64,000 bases of DNA. Origin: Paenibacillus sp. MMS18-CY102. Lineage in GTDB: Bacteria; Bacillota; Bacilli; Paenibacillales; Paenibacillaceae. Every line of letters begins with the position of its first letter. The first letter of the stretch is position 1. The position numbers were made by a program, and so were the translations under genes. The stretch covers positions 1-64,000 of the forward strand of contig NZ_WSTC01000002.1 of assembly GCF_009789195.1 (NCBI RefSeq). Direction: 5' to 3'. Positions 26,592 to 35,601 of the stretch are shown piece after piece. A model generated the notes under the pieces. That model worked only from the letters and a program-made list of their open reading frames with translations, searched no databases and was not told where the DNA came from.

Positions 26592-26942
26592 ATGAAAAAT
26601 TATGCTTTTTTACTCATACTGTTATTGTGTTTCGTGACGGGATGCTCAAGTGAAAAGAACGCTTTAGAAAGTGCTGAACAACAAGAGGGTTATGTTAAAG
26701 AAATAAAAGGAAATCAATATTTAATTATCATTACTGAAGATAAAAACGCAGCATTAAGCAATACGATGGTACAATTGGCTGAAAAGGATATTCCTTCGAT
26801 TTGGGTTACAGTATCTGAAGAACTTTTATCGGGGAATATTAAAGTAGGGAATAAAGTTCAATTCTCAACTAAAGGCCCTATTGACCAATCAAGTCCTGCT
26901 AAGGGGACAGCCCAAAATATTGTTGTAATCGATGAGTCCTAG
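26592..26942 (+). CDS. Small lipoprotein resembling DUF3221
   Basis: A 116-residue lipoprotein with signal FLLILLLCFVTGCSS (lipobox VTGC). The mature part (EGYVKEIKGNQYLIIITE..., WVTVSEELLSGNIKVGNKVQFSTKGPIDQSSPAKGTAQNI) has the small beta-barrel look of DUF3221 lipoproteins. GAAGGGG precedes ATG 26592. It begins 40 bp after the protease gene and shares its AT-rich composition, so the two probably arrived together; a role as partner or inhibitor of the protease is possible but unsupported. Confidence 0.75.
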   Translation: MKNYAFLLILLLCFVTGCSSEKNALESAEQQEGYVKEIKGNQYLIIITEDKNAALSNTMVQLAEKDIPSIWVTVSEELLSGNIKVGNKVQFSTKGPIDQSSPAKGTAQNIVVIDES

Positions 26943-26996
26943 CCTCCGAGAATTTGTAACACAACGGTAATGTTCCTGTTATCGTCCCATCACATT

Positions 26997-27031
26997 AAGG
27001 GGCTATTATAATAAACAAGACCCCCTTTTTA
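26997..27031 (+). terminator. Terminator of the AT-rich islet
   Basis: AAGGGG and CCCCTT pair around a loop that itself holds TATTATAATA, followed by TTTT. Confidence 0.65.
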
Positions 27032-27042
27032 ATATACGATTT

Positions 27043-27074
27043 GAGCCTTCCCTGTTGGGAAGGCTCCTTTTTTT
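27043..27074 (+). terminator. Second terminator
   Basis: GAGCCTTCCC and GGGAAGGCTC pair around TGTT, followed by seven T after a C. Confidence 0.9.
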
Positions 27075-27089
27075 GCCTATAACGCTGAA

Positions 27090-27899
27090 CTACAGCCCAA
27101 CGGTGATCCGTTCTTTGTTCTTGAAGTACACCCAGTGCCTAAAGCCGATTTCCTTCAGCCGCTGCTGGACGAGCTCCCAGTCATCGCCTACGCGGGATGG
27201 AACATGCGAATCTGATCCAAACGTTACATCTACGCCAAAATGGCACGCGCGCTCAAGCATGGCGTCGGAGGGGTACCAGCCGCCGACATCTTTTGTTTTG
27301 CCCGACGTATTAATTTCAATCGCTACGCCGCACTCGGCAATGACACGAAGTGCTTCATCGACAGCATCATCAGCTGCAATATCCGCGAATGCTGGATAAT
27401 AGCCTTTCATGGCATCGATGTGGCCGAGTATGTGGAACAACCCCGTACGGGCGGATTGCGCAATTAGCTCGTAATAGTGACGTTTCTCATCGATCTGCTG
27501 CTCGGCATCAAGGCTTTTCCAACGGTTTCTGTTAAAAATGCTAACGCCGCGTGTCTTATGCACCGAGCCGATCAAGTAATCGAACGGATACGGGGCGTAA
27601 GCTTGCCGGTAAACCTCGATATGGTCAGGGAAATAATCGGATTCCATCCCCAGCAGGACATCAATTTTCCCTTCATACTTTGCCTTGAGCCGCAGCACCT
27701 CGTCTACGTAGTTTTTCAGCTCGCTCCGGGCCATGGCGATTTTGGGAAATGGCTGCTCGTCCTTGTGTGCAAAGAAAGGTGAGTGATCGGAGATGCCAAT
27801 CGCCTGAAGGCCAGCATCAATGCCTGCTTGAATGTATTGTTCAATCGTGCCGTCAGCATGGCCACAGCGATAATGGTGGGTATGCAAATCGAATTTCAT
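27090..27899 (-). CDS. hisJ: PHP-family histidinol-phosphatase
   Basis: A metal-dependent phosphoesterase of 269 residues, likely histidinol-phosphate phosphatase (the penultimate step of histidine synthesis). The PHP metal motifs are DLHTHHYRCGHADGT (residues 3-17), GISDHSPF, GMESDYFP, GSVHKTRG, LGHIDAMKGYYP, EINTSGKTK and FGSDSHVPSRVG. AGGAGGGG precedes ATG 27899. It lies 36 bp downstream of a LysR gene on the same strand, so both are probably one transcript; no other his gene is nearby. Confidence 0.85.
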   Translation of the reverse strand: MKFDLHTHHYRCGHADGTIEQYIQAGIDAGLQAIGISDHSPFFAHKDEQPFPKIAMARSELKNYVDEVLRLKAKYEGKIDVLLGMESDYFPDHIEVYRQAYAPYPFDYLIGSVHKTRGVSIFNRNRWKSLDAEQQIDEKRHYYELIAQSARTGLFHILGHIDAMKGYYPAFADIAADDAVDEALRVIAECGVAIEINTSGKTKDVGGWYPSDAMLERACHFGVDVTFGSDSHVPSRVGDDWELVQQRLKEIGFRHWVYFKNKERITVGL

Positions 27900-27935
27900 T
27901 AAATCCCCTCCTAAAACTCCTAAAACTGAACTGAA

Positions 27936-28838
27936 CTATTCCGTACTCACGAACTGGCTTTCCGACATGCCTCGCAGATCGCTTATAAACTGTTTAATAG
28001 CCGAGTTCAAATAACGTCCTGAACGGTAAACGACACTGACCGGATGCGTGAGCTCAAGCTCGTTGACCTTGATCATGCGTAGTGTGCCCAGCTTAAGCTC
28101 ATTTGCAATCGACAGCTTGGACACAACAGCGGCGCCGAGATTAATTTCAACCATCCGTTTGACCTCTTCACTGCTGGATAGCTCCATGACGATGTTCGGT
28201 TGAATTTTGTATTTCTCAAAAATTTGATCGACAAAACGCCTTCCGAACGTATCCGGGGAGAGCATGATCAGCGGGGTGTCCTTTAAAGCTTCAACGGTTG
28301 TGTGCTTTAAGTGGCTCATGGGGTGGCCAGGCGCGACGACAAGCTCATATGTATCATAATATAGGGCGGCTGTTTCGATGCTGGGGCTTTTCTCCGAAAT
28401 GTAGGTGATGCCAATATCGATTGAGCCGTTTTCGACAGCTGGCGTTATTTGCGAGGAGGGCATGGAATGAATGGTTGTCTTGATCATAGGAAATTGATTC
28501 TGAAAATAAGATAAGACACGCGGCAAAATTTGAATTGCGATCGTGCTGGTTGTGCCAAGCACGATATGGCCTTGCGGGATTTGATTGAGGTCAGACAGCT
28601 TCTGTTTTAATTCTTCAACGACGCCGAGTATTTGCTCTGCATGTTCCAAGAAAACCTGTCCGCGGTCGGTCAGCGTGACGGGTTGATTACGGTCGATCAG
28701 GACCGTTTTGAACTCATCCTCTAAGCTCTTAATCTGGGCGGATACAGCAGGCTGTGTCAGGTTGAGCAGTTCTCCTGCTTTACGAAAGCTCATCGTCTTG
28801 GATATCGTAAGGAGCGTTTCAAGCTGATTGATGTTCAT
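27936..28838 (-). CDS. LysR-family transcriptional regulator
   Basis: A LysR regulator of 300 residues. HTH: MNINQLETLLTISKTMSFRKAGELLNLTQPAVSAQIKSLEDEF. The effector domain begins HIVLGTTSTIAIQILPRVLSYF and has the SIDIGITY and MVEINLGAAVVSK elements of the periplasmic-binding fold. It is transcribed towards hisJ and diverges from an MFS gene; a 9-bp perfect dyad in the shared spacer is a likely operator. The inducer is unknown. Confidence 0.88.
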   Translation of the reverse strand: MNINQLETLLTISKTMSFRKAGELLNLTQPAVSAQIKSLEDEFKTVLIDRNQPVTLTDRGQVFLEHAEQILGVVEELKQKLSDLNQIPQGHIVLGTTSTIAIQILPRVLSYFQNQFPMIKTTIHSMPSSQITPAVENGSIDIGITYISEKSPSIETAALYYDTYELVVAPGHPMSHLKHTTVEALKDTPLIMLSPDTFGRRFVDQIFEKYKIQPNIVMELSSSEEVKRMVEINLGAAVVSKLSIANELKLGTLRMIKVNELELTHPVSVVYRSGRYLNSAIKQFISDLRGMSESQFVSTE

Positions 28839-28852
28839 GAAAAGCCTCCTTG

Positions 28853-28883
28853 ATAAGAGATATTTATCACCATAATCTCTTAT
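28853..28883. promoter_or_regulatory. Perfect dyad between LysR and MFS genes
   Basis: ATAAGAGAT-N13-ATCTCTTAT has nine matching arm bases and lies 15-45 bp upstream of the LysR start, the usual position of an autoregulatory site. It is also upstream of the MFS gene at 29022. Confidence 0.6.
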
Positions 28884-29021
28884 TATAATTGAAAGAGCCG
28901 TCTAGGGCAAAGTGTAAGTAAACTTTACATAACCTTTAGGAGGAGTCCGTACCTGCTTGTCGAAAATGTTGTCGCAACCTGTATTTTGAGAGGTTTAGCA
29001 TGATGAGGGGGTCGGACATTA

Positions 29022-30323
29022 GTGAGCAACAAGAAGGCGATAAGAGGGTGGCTAATGTATGATTGGGCAAACTCGGCATTCGTAACGACGATGATCGCGG
29101 CGGTTATGCCTGTTTATTATGAGAAAGTAGCGGCCAAAGGGCTCGGCGGGAATTTGCCAGAAGTATACTGGGCGAATACGGCGAGCATCGCGGCGTTAAT
29201 CGTTGCAGTGCTATCGCCAATCATGGGAGCGATTGCGGATTATACCGGCTCCAAGCTGAAATTTCTAGGCTTCTTCGCTGTACTAGGCTCGATTGCGAGC
29301 TTGCTGATGGCCTTGATCGGCGAAGGGGACTGGCTGCTCGCTTCGGCTCTCGTTATTTTAGGAACGATTGGCTTCGCCGCAGGCAATACGTTCTACGATG
29401 CGCTGCTAGTCGATGTTGCCCCGCCGGATCGGCGTGACCGCATTAGCGCACAAGGATTTGCATGGGGATACTTGGGCGGTGGCGTACTGCTGGCAATCAA
29501 CGTCTTGATGATTCAAAAACCGGCGCTGTTCGGGCTTCCAACCGAGGGGAATCTCAGAACGCAGATCGTCTTCTTAACGGTTGGCGTTTGGTGGCTGTTG
29601 TTCACCATTCCGATCATGCGCAATGTGAAGGAGCGGAAGCGTAACGAGGCGGTTAGCGGCACAACAATCTCTTTTACACAAGCGGTCGGAGCTTCTTTCA
29701 ATCGTTTAGGGCAAACACTGCGGCATATTAAGCGATATCCAGAGCTGCTTAAATATATGATTTCGTATTGGTTTTTCAACGACGGCATTAACACGGTTAT
29801 CGTGATGGCGACGATCTATGGCAGCGGCATCGGGATCGAGATGAACAACCTGATCGTCGCGCTGCTGATTACGCAGTTAATCGGATTTCCAAGCACGCTG
29901 CTATTTGGGAGGTTTGCGGAGAAGCTTGGCGCGAAGAAGGCGCTATACACCTCATTGGCGATTTATATCGTAATTGTGACGTTAGGCTTCTTTATGGAAA
30001 ATGCTACGCACTTCTACATTCTCGCGACAATGGTTGGGCTTGTGCAGGGCGGGAGCCAGGCGATTGCGCGTTCGATCTATGCCGACATGGTGCCGCCGGC
30101 ACGGACGGCAGAGTTTTTCGGCTTCCTAACGATCTCAAGCAAATTTTCTTCTGTGGCAGGGCCTTTCGTGTTTGCCATTGTGGCAGGCAATACGGATTCG
30201 AGCCGTATAGGCATTCTGTCGCTAATCGCGTTCTTTATTATAGGCATTGCATTGCTCCGGTTCGTTAATCTGGATAAGGGCAAGCGTGAAGCGCTAGCTG
30301 GGGATGATGGGGGAGCGGCATAG
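29022..30323 (+). CDS. MFS transporter, UMF1 (Atg22-like) group
   Basis: A 12-helix major facilitator of 433 residues. RGWLMYDWANSAFVTTMIAAVMPVYY and SPIMGAIADYTGSKLK are characteristic of the UMF1/Atg22 group, and VQGGSQAIARSIYADMVPP lies in the second half. Yeast Atg22 exports amino acids from the vacuole; bacterial substrates are largely unknown. The start is GTG 29022, after GATGAGGGGG. It is divergent from the LysR gene and may be its target. Confidence 0.85.
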   Translation: MSNKKAIRGWLMYDWANSAFVTTMIAAVMPVYYEKVAAKGLGGNLPEVYWANTASIAALIVAVLSPIMGAIADYTGSKLKFLGFFAVLGSIASLLMALIGEGDWLLASALVILGTIGFAAGNTFYDALLVDVAPPDRRDRISAQGFAWGYLGGGVLLAINVLMIQKPALFGLPTEGNLRTQIVFLTVGVWWLLFTIPIMRNVKERKRNEAVSGTTISFTQAVGASFNRLGQTLRHIKRYPELLKYMISYWFFNDGINTVIVMATIYGSGIGIEMNNLIVALLITQLIGFPSTLLFGRFAEKLGAKKALYTSLAIYIVIVTLGFFMENATHFYILATMVGLVQGGSQAIARSIYADMVPPARTAEFFGFLTISSKFSSVAGPFVFAIVAGNTDSSRIGILSLIAFFIIGIALLRFVNLDKGKREALAGDDGGAA

Positions 30324-30337
30324 TCCGCGGCATAAGA

Positions 30338-30385
30338 AAGGCGGAGAGCTGTTCGGCATTAGCCGAATGCTCCCCGCCTTATTCG
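30338..30385. terminator. Bidirectional terminator between MFS and corA
   Basis: AAGGCGG-A-GAGC pairs with GCTC-C-CCGCCTT around a GC-containing loop with an inner TTCGGC/GCCGAA stem. Confidence 0.75.
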
Positions 30386-31321
30386 TTATAGCCAATCTTT
30401 CTTGCGGAAGATGTAGAACATGCCCAGTCCCAGAAAAATCATAAACCCGAGCAAAATATACGACCCGTTGTGCATATGCAAACCTGGGATGAAATCAAAG
30501 TTCATTCCGTATACACCAGTCACAAACGTAAGGGGCATGAAGATTGTCGTTAATGCGGTGAATACACGCATGATTTCGTTGGCGCGGTTCGATAGGCTGG
30601 ACTGGTAAGCCTCGCGCAAGTTGCTCATGAGATCGCGGTACGTATCGAAGGTCTCAGAAATTTTGACCGCGTTCTCGTATATATCGCTGAAGTACTTCTG
30701 GAGCTGGTCGTCGATCAGCTTTAAGTCCTTCTTATTTAGAGTCGCGATAACCTCGCGCTGCGGGCCAAGCACCTTCTTGAGCCATAAAATTTCGCTTCGC
30801 AAGCCAATAATTTCATTCAAGTGCGTCTTCTTCGTATGCATGAGGATGTCTTCCTCAAGATTGTCGATCCGAACCTCGATCCGGTCACCGACGAAGAAGT
30901 AGTTGTCGACGACAAGGTCGACTAGATGGTATAAGAAACGGTCAGGCTTATCAACCTCTTGCTCCCACAGCACAGGCTTAAGGGAACGAAGCTCGTTGAT
31001 CTTTTGTTTCGTTACGGTAATGATGAAATGCCGTCCTAGAAAAATGTTCAATGCCCGCATGAAAATTTCTTCGTCATCGAATCGAATGCTGTTTATAACG
31101 ATAAAATAATGCCCGTCATGAATTTCGATCTTAGGGCGCTGCTCCTCTTCGCTTAAGCAGTCCTCTACAGCGAGGTCATGCAAGTTGAACAAGGGCTGCA
31201 GTACGATCAGGTCTTCTAAATCGGCGTCAATCCAATAAAAGCCGTTGGCTGGTGGAATGAGCACATCCTGAATTTCTTCAGTCGGGGTGAATATGCCGTT
31301 GTGGACGTGGCGGATTTTCAT
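30386..31321 (-). CDS. corA: CorA-family magnesium/divalent cation transporter
   Basis: A pentameric divalent-cation channel subunit of 311 residues. The large N-terminal cytoplasmic domain ends in a long helix; two C-terminal membrane helices are separated by the signature YGMNF. The tail IFRKKDWL is basic, as usual. ATG 31321 is the start favoured by a purine-rich GAGAGGAG about 10 bp upstream; a TTG at 31372 extends the frame without support. Metal preference (Mg, Co, Ni) is not readable. Confidence 0.93.
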   Translation of the reverse strand: MKIRHVHNGIFTPTEEIQDVLIPPANGFYWIDADLEDLIVLQPLFNLHDLAVEDCLSEEEQRPKIEIHDGHYFIVINSIRFDDEEIFMRALNIFLGRHFIITVTKQKINELRSLKPVLWEQEVDKPDRFLYHLVDLVVDNYFFVGDRIEVRIDNLEEDILMHTKKTHLNEIIGLRSEILWLKKVLGPQREVIATLNKKDLKLIDDQLQKYFSDIYENAVKISETFDTYRDLMSNLREAYQSSLSNRANEIMRVFTALTTIFMPLTFVTGVYGMNFDFIPGLHMHNGSYILLGFMIFLGLGMFYIFRKKDWL

Positions 31322-31409
31322 GCCGCGTTCGCTCCTCTCGTCAAGTCGTCCGATGCCGGACGGCCATGACAAACGAAAGCCGCGTATGCCGCTGCGCCGG
31401 TAACGTCAC

Positions 31410-31541
31410 TTAATGGTTAGCCCAGTGGGCTGGACCTTTCAAGTGAAGTCGCATGGCAGACAGATACGGGCGCCGTATGACCGTCGGAATCGCTATGCGC
31501 GAATCATTCGTCTGATTAGGACTAGACCCATCGCCTTCCAT
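31410..31541 (-). CDS. Possible 43-residue ORF, weak
   Basis: A short frame with GAAGGGGG placed 7-8 bp before ATG 31541, starting MEGDGSSPNQTNDSRIAIPT. No family is recognised and no promoter is evident, so it may be chance. The rest of 31322-31781 shows nothing recognisable. Confidence 0.2.
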   Translation of the reverse strand: MEGDGSSPNQTNDSRIAIPTVIRRPYLSAMRLHLKGPAHWANH

Positions 31542-31781
31542 GCCGCTACCCCCTTCGTGAATGTCAGATTCTTCTCCAAATGAAACGTACTGTACCGCTG
31601 AATTGCACGGGTTCAGCCAATTCACCTTGTTTAGTATACTCCTGCATGGTAAGACGTACAAGAGGCATTGCAACAAGGTTTTTGGAACCAAACAGGCCAA
31701 GGTGAAAGCTGTCGATTGCCGTAGCATATGCGGACGTGGGCGACGCGGTTCGACATCCATTTATTCGGGTGAATTTCCAGC

Positions 31782-31810
31782 TTGACGCGTAACGAAGAAT
31801 AACCTATAGT
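31782..31810 (+). promoter_or_regulatory. Promoter of the met operon
   Basis: TTGACG (31782-31787) and TATAGT (31805-31810) are spaced by 17 bp, about 70 bp before the riboswitch. Confidence 0.7.
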
Positions 31811-31879
31811 ATAGACTAGATTAGTGTTCTGCCATACAAGTGCAGCATTCGACTAACCCCTAACAATTAAATATCGATC

Positions 31880-31994
31880 TTTCTTATCAAGAGCAGGCGG
31901 AGGGACTAGCCCGATGAAGCCCGGCAACCGGCATTAAGCACGGTGCTAATTCTTGCGGATCAGATGGTTTCCATCAGGTCTGGGAGATGAGAGA
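31880..31994 (+). ncRNA. SAM-I riboswitch (S-box)
   Basis: Classic S-box blocks are present: TTATCAAGAGCAGGCGGAGG, ACTAGCCCGATGAAGCCCGG, CAACCGGC, GGTGCTAATTCTTGC and GATCAGATGG. TCTTATC (31882-31888) pairs with GATGAGA (31986-31992) to close P1. A terminator follows at 32012-32046. S-adenosylmethionine binding would stop transcription of metA-metI-patB. Confidence 0.97.
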
Positions 31995-32011
31995 GTCATT
32001 ATGGATACCAT

Positions 32012-32046
32012 AAGACCCCTCTCATTTGACGAGCGGGTCTTTTTTG
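32012..32046 (+). terminator. S-box terminator
   Basis: AAGACCC and GGGTCTT pair with an inner CTC/GAG, followed by TTTTT. GAGAG sequences of the aptamer closing stem can compete for CTCTC in the left arm, giving the antiterminator. Confidence 0.85.
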
Positions 32047-32125
32047 TTATTATCCGCTTTTGGTGATGTGCAAGCTTGGCGGAAGAGAATACTTACACAA
32101 TGCAGGACAAAAGGAGTGATCGTAC

Positions 32126-33043
32126 ATGCCGATCAAAGTACCGGACAGTTTGCCGGCAAGAGAAGTTTTAGCCAATGAGAACATCTTTGTCATGGATGAG
32201 AGCGTAGCTTACCACCAGGATATTCGCCCGCTGCGCATTGCTATTCTGAATCTGATGCCAACGAAGGAAACGACGGAAACGCAATTGCTCCGTTTGATTG
32301 GCAATACGCCGCTACAGATCGAAGTTGTGCTGCTGCACCCGGCAACCCATACGTCGAAGAATACGTCGGCGGACCATCTGGAAATGTTCTATAAAACATT
32401 CGAAGAAATTAAAGACCAATGGTATGACGGTTTAATTATTACCGGTGCGCCGGTTGAGCATATGCCGTTCGAAGAGGTCAATTATTGGGAAGAATTGCAG
32501 CGCATCATGGAATGGTCGACACGCCGCGTTACTTCGACCCTGCATATTTGTTGGGCTTCGCAGGCAGGCTTGTACCACCATTACGGCGTTCCCAAACATG
32601 ACATGGACAACAAAATATTCGGCGTATTCCCGCATACGATCGAGAAACAGAACGTGCCACTGCTTCGCGGCTTCGATGAGTGGTTCCATGTTCCGCAATC
32701 ACGCCATACAGAAGTTCGCCGCGAAGATATTGAGAAGGTTGCCGAGCTGGACATTTTGTCGGAGTCTGAAGAATCGGGCATTTATATTGTAGCCTCCAAG
32801 GACGGCAAGCAAGTATTCGTCTCGGGCCACTCTGAATATGATCCGCTATCGCTGAAGTGGGAGTATGACCGCGACAAGGCCAAAGGGCTTCCAATTGATG
32901 TGCCGCGCAACTATTTTCCAAATGATGATCCGTCGCGCGAGCCGCGTTCGTCATGGCGCGCACATGCGAACCTGCTGTTCTCGAACTGGCTGAACTACTA
33001 TGTATACCAACAGACGCCGTATGATATGGGCGCATATATTTAA
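32126..33043 (+). CDS. metA: Homoserine O-acetyltransferase (MetA type)
   Basis: Catalyses the first committed step of methionine synthesis, acylating homoserine, 305 residues. The catalytic Cys142 lies in HICWASQAG; a His and Glu in SGHSEYD complete the site. Residue 111 is Glu ([15 protein letters not shown]); in this family Glu111 goes with acetyl-CoA use and Gly111 with succinyl-CoA, so I call acetyltransferase despite the traditional name homoserine succinyltransferase. AAAGGAGTGAT precedes ATG 32126. First gene after the S-box. Confidence 0.95.
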   Translation: MPIKVPDSLPAREVLANENIFVMDESVAYHQDIRPLRIAILNLMPTKETTETQLLRLIGNTPLQIEVVLLHPATHTSKNTSADHLEMFYKTFEEIKDQWYDGLIITGAPVEHMPFEEVNYWEELQRIMEWSTRRVTSTLHICWASQAGLYHHYGVPKHDMDNKIFGVFPHTIEKQNVPLLRGFDEWFHVPQSRHTEVRREDIEKVAELDILSESEESGIYIVASKDGKQVFVSGHSEYDPLSLKWEYDRDKAKGLPIDVPRNYFPNDDPSREPRSSWRAHANLLFSNWLNYYVYQQTPYDMGAYI

Positions 33044-33082
33044 TCAACTATTCAACCTTCTATATAAAAGGAGATCCCGTTA

Positions 33083-34243
33083 ATGAAAATCGAAAGCCGC
33101 TTGGCACAAATAGGCTCCACCAAAGAACCGAAGACAGGAGCAGTCAGCTTCCCTATTTATAACTCGACAGCTTTCCGCCATCCGAAGCTTGGCGAAAGCA
33201 CGGGCTTTGACTACTCGCGTACGAAAAATCCGACACGTTCGGTGCTGGAGGAAGCAGTGGCGGAACTAGAGTCTGGCGATGCAGCATTCGCATGCAGTAC
33301 GGGAATGGCGGCGCTGCAGACCGTATTCTCGCTCTTTGGCCAAGGCGATCATCTGATCGTTTCCCTTGACCTTTATGGCGGAACGTACCGCTTGCTGGAA
33401 CGAATCATGTCGAGGTTCGGTGTTACAGCTTCCTATGTGGATACGAATGATTTGGATGGCATTAGCGAGTTGTGTACGCCGCAAACGAAGGCTGTTCTTA
33501 TTGAAACGCCAACCAACCCACTCATGATGATTACGGATATCGAGCGCGTTAGCGCTTGGGCGAAATCGAAAGGCCTGCTCACCATCGTGGACAACACGCT
33601 GCTCACGCCGTTCTTCCAACGCCCAATCGAGTTAGGTGCAGACATCGTCGTGCACAGCGCGACCAAATACCTCGGCGGCCATAACGATGTGCTTGCGGGG
33701 CTGATCATTACGAAAGGCAAAGAGCTGTCGGAGGAAATGGCATTCCTGCATAACTCCATCGGCGCGGTGCTTGGGCCGCAGGACTCTTGGCTGTTAATGC
33801 GCGGCATGAAGACGCTGGCGCTGCGCATGGAGCGCCACCAGTATAACGCAACGCGTGTTTCGGAATATCTGATGTCCCATGAGGCTGTCGAGGAAGTGTT
33901 CTATCCTGCGTTGCCACACCATCCAGGGCATGACGTGCAAAGCCGCCAATCTTCCGGTAATACAGGAATCTTCTCGTTTAAGCTGAAGGATGCGCGTTAT
34001 GTTGAGCCGATTTTGCGCCACGTTCAGTTAATCGCATTCGCAGAGAGCCTTGGCGGCGTTGAATCGCTCATGACGTATCCAGCGGTACAGACGCATGCGG
34101 ATATCCCGCTTGAAATTCGCCAGAAGATCGGCGTTGACGATCGGTTGCTTCGTTTCTCCGTCGGCATCGAGCATTCGGATGACCTGATTGCCGATCTTGA
34201 GCAGGCGCTTGCGGCAGCGAAGCGCGAAATCGAGGAGGCATAA
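33083..34243 (+). CDS. metI: Cystathionine gamma-synthase / O-acetylhomoserine thiolyase
   Basis: A PLP enzyme of the Cys/Met metabolism family, 386 residues. It condenses the MetA product with cysteine (or sulfide). TGMAALQTVFSLF, DLYGGTYRLLERI, ETPTNPLMMI, DNTLLTPF and the PLP-lysine site HSATKYLGGHND are present, as is the C-terminal SLGGVESLMTYPA. Length and order with patB match the MetI/PatB pair of Bacillales. AAAGGAGATCCC precedes ATG 33083. Confidence 0.93.
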   Translation: MKIESRLAQIGSTKEPKTGAVSFPIYNSTAFRHPKLGESTGFDYSRTKNPTRSVLEEAVAELESGDAAFACSTGMAALQTVFSLFGQGDHLIVSLDLYGGTYRLLERIMSRFGVTASYVDTNDLDGISELCTPQTKAVLIETPTNPLMMITDIERVSAWAKSKGLLTIVDNTLLTPFFQRPIELGADIVVHSATKYLGGHNDVLAGLIITKGKELSEEMAFLHNSIGAVLGPQDSWLLMRGMKTLALRMERHQYNATRVSEYLMSHEAVEEVFYPALPHHPGHDVQSRQSSGNTGIFSFKLKDARYVEPILRHVQLIAFAESLGGVESLMTYPAVQTHADIPLEIRQKIGVDDRLLRFSVGIEHSDDLIADLEQALAAAKREIEEA

Positions 34244-34247
34244 TTGC

Positions 34248-35432
34248 ATGGGCATCAAGTACGATTTTGATAAAGTCATCAATCGCTACGGTACAGCATC
34301 GTACAAGTGGGATCAGTCGGAGAAGCTGTTTGGACGGGCCGATCTGCTTCCGCTGTGGGTGGCAGATATGGACTTTGAGCCGCCGCATGAGGTTGTAGAG
34401 GCGATCAAAGAGCGCGCGAATCAAGGGATCTATGGCTATACGATTCGGACGAAGGGGTATCATGAAGCTGTGGAAGGCTGGCTGGAACGCAGGCATGGCT
34501 GGAAGATCCAGCATGACTGGATTTCATCGAGCCCGGGTGTCGTTCCGGCGCTCAGCCTTGTCGTACAAGCTTTCACGAAGCCGGGGGACGGCGTTATTCT
34601 GCAATCGCCTGTTTACTATCCGTTCTATGACGTCATTCGCATGAATGACCGCGTGGTCGTCGATAATCCGTTAGTGCTTAAAGATGGGCGTTACGAGATG
34701 GATTTCGGCTTGCTGGAGCAGCAAGCTGCAGCGGGAGCTAAGCTGTTGCTGCTATGTACGCCGCATAATCCGGGCGGACGCGTCTGGACGCGCGAGGAGC
34801 TGGAGCGGGTTGCAGAAATTTGCATCAAACATGATGTGCTCGTTATCGCCGATGAGATTCACCATGATCTCGTTTTCAGTGGGCATAAGCATACGCCGTT
34901 TGCAACGCTCTCTGAAGAGATCGCCCAGCAGACGATTACGTGTATCGCAACAAGCAAGACGTTTAATCTGGCTGGCTTACAGGCAGCAACGGTTATTATT
35001 CCGAATGACAGGATTCGCAATAAGTACAATCATTTGCTCAAGACGTTATCCATACATATGGAAAGCTACTTTGGCCTAACGGCGGTGGAGTCGGCTTATA
35101 ATCACGGTGACGAGTGGCTGGATCAGCTGATTCCTTATCTGGAGGAGAACGTGAACGTCGTGCTCTCGTTCGTGCAGGATCGCCTGCCACAGATTAAGGC
35201 GATGAAGCCGGATGGCACGTATATGGTATGGCTGGATTGCCGCGCTATATCGGAGGATCCGCAAGAGCTGAAGAAGCTGATGTTTGAAAAAGCGGGCGTC
35301 GCCTTCAGCGAAGGCTCCGTATTCGGCAAGCAAGGCGCAGGATACCTGCGCATTAACGTCGCGTGCCCAAGGTCGATTCTGGCCGAGGCGCTGGAGCGGT
35401 TCGCCGAGGCCGTTCAAGCTGTTCGCCAATAG
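34248..35432 (+). CDS. patB: Cystathionine beta-lyase (PatB/MalY type)
   Basis: A fold-type I PLP enzyme of 394 residues that cleaves cystathionine to homocysteine, completing transsulfuration with MetI. LLPLWVADMDFEPP, YGYTIRTKGYHEAV, SSPGVVPALS, LLCTPHNPGGRVW, VIADEIHHDLVF and the PLP-lysine segment TSKTFNLAGLQ are typical of PatB/MalY. ATG 34248 is 4 bp after the metI stop, with GAGGAGGC (34232-34239) inside the metI end; a longer in-frame reading starting in metI is not needed. Third gene of the S-box operon. Confidence 0.92.
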   Translation: MGIKYDFDKVINRYGTASYKWDQSEKLFGRADLLPLWVADMDFEPPHEVVEAIKERANQGIYGYTIRTKGYHEAVEGWLERRHGWKIQHDWISSSPGVVPALSLVVQAFTKPGDGVILQSPVYYPFYDVIRMNDRVVVDNPLVLKDGRYEMDFGLLEQQAAAGAKLLLLCTPHNPGGRVWTREELERVAEICIKHDVLVIADEIHHDLVFSGHKHTPFATLSEEIAQQTITCIATSKTFNLAGLQAATVIIPNDRIRNKYNHLLKTLSIHMESYFGLTAVESAYNHGDEWLDQLIPYLEENVNVVLSFVQDRLPQIKAMKPDGTYMVWLDCRAISEDPQELKKLMFEKAGVAFSEGSVFGKQGAGYLRINVACPRSILAEALERFAEAVQAVRQ

Positions 35433-35446
35433 GAAGCGTTGCGGAA

Positions 35447-35471
35447 ACGAGCCAGATTTGGCTCGTTTTGC
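35447..35471 (+). terminator. First terminator of the met operon
   Basis: AACGAGCCA and TTGGCTCG pair around GAT, followed by TTTTG. Confidence 0.8.
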
Positions 35472-35514
35472 CGTGGCAGTCACATTTCTGTCGGGTGACT
35501 GCCGCGGTCTTTTT
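35471..35514 (+). terminator. Second terminator of the met operon
   Basis: CCGTGGCAGTCAC and GTGACTGCCGCGG form a 13-bp stem with one wobble, followed by TCTTTTTG. Two tandem terminators isolate the operon from mqnC. Confidence 0.88.
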
Positions 35515-35601
35515 GTGATAGGATAAGATGATGGACATTACCACGACCGGATTATAGCGTACATGTTTTTATAAGGCGCGATCCTTAAGGAGGGCTTCAG
35601 G

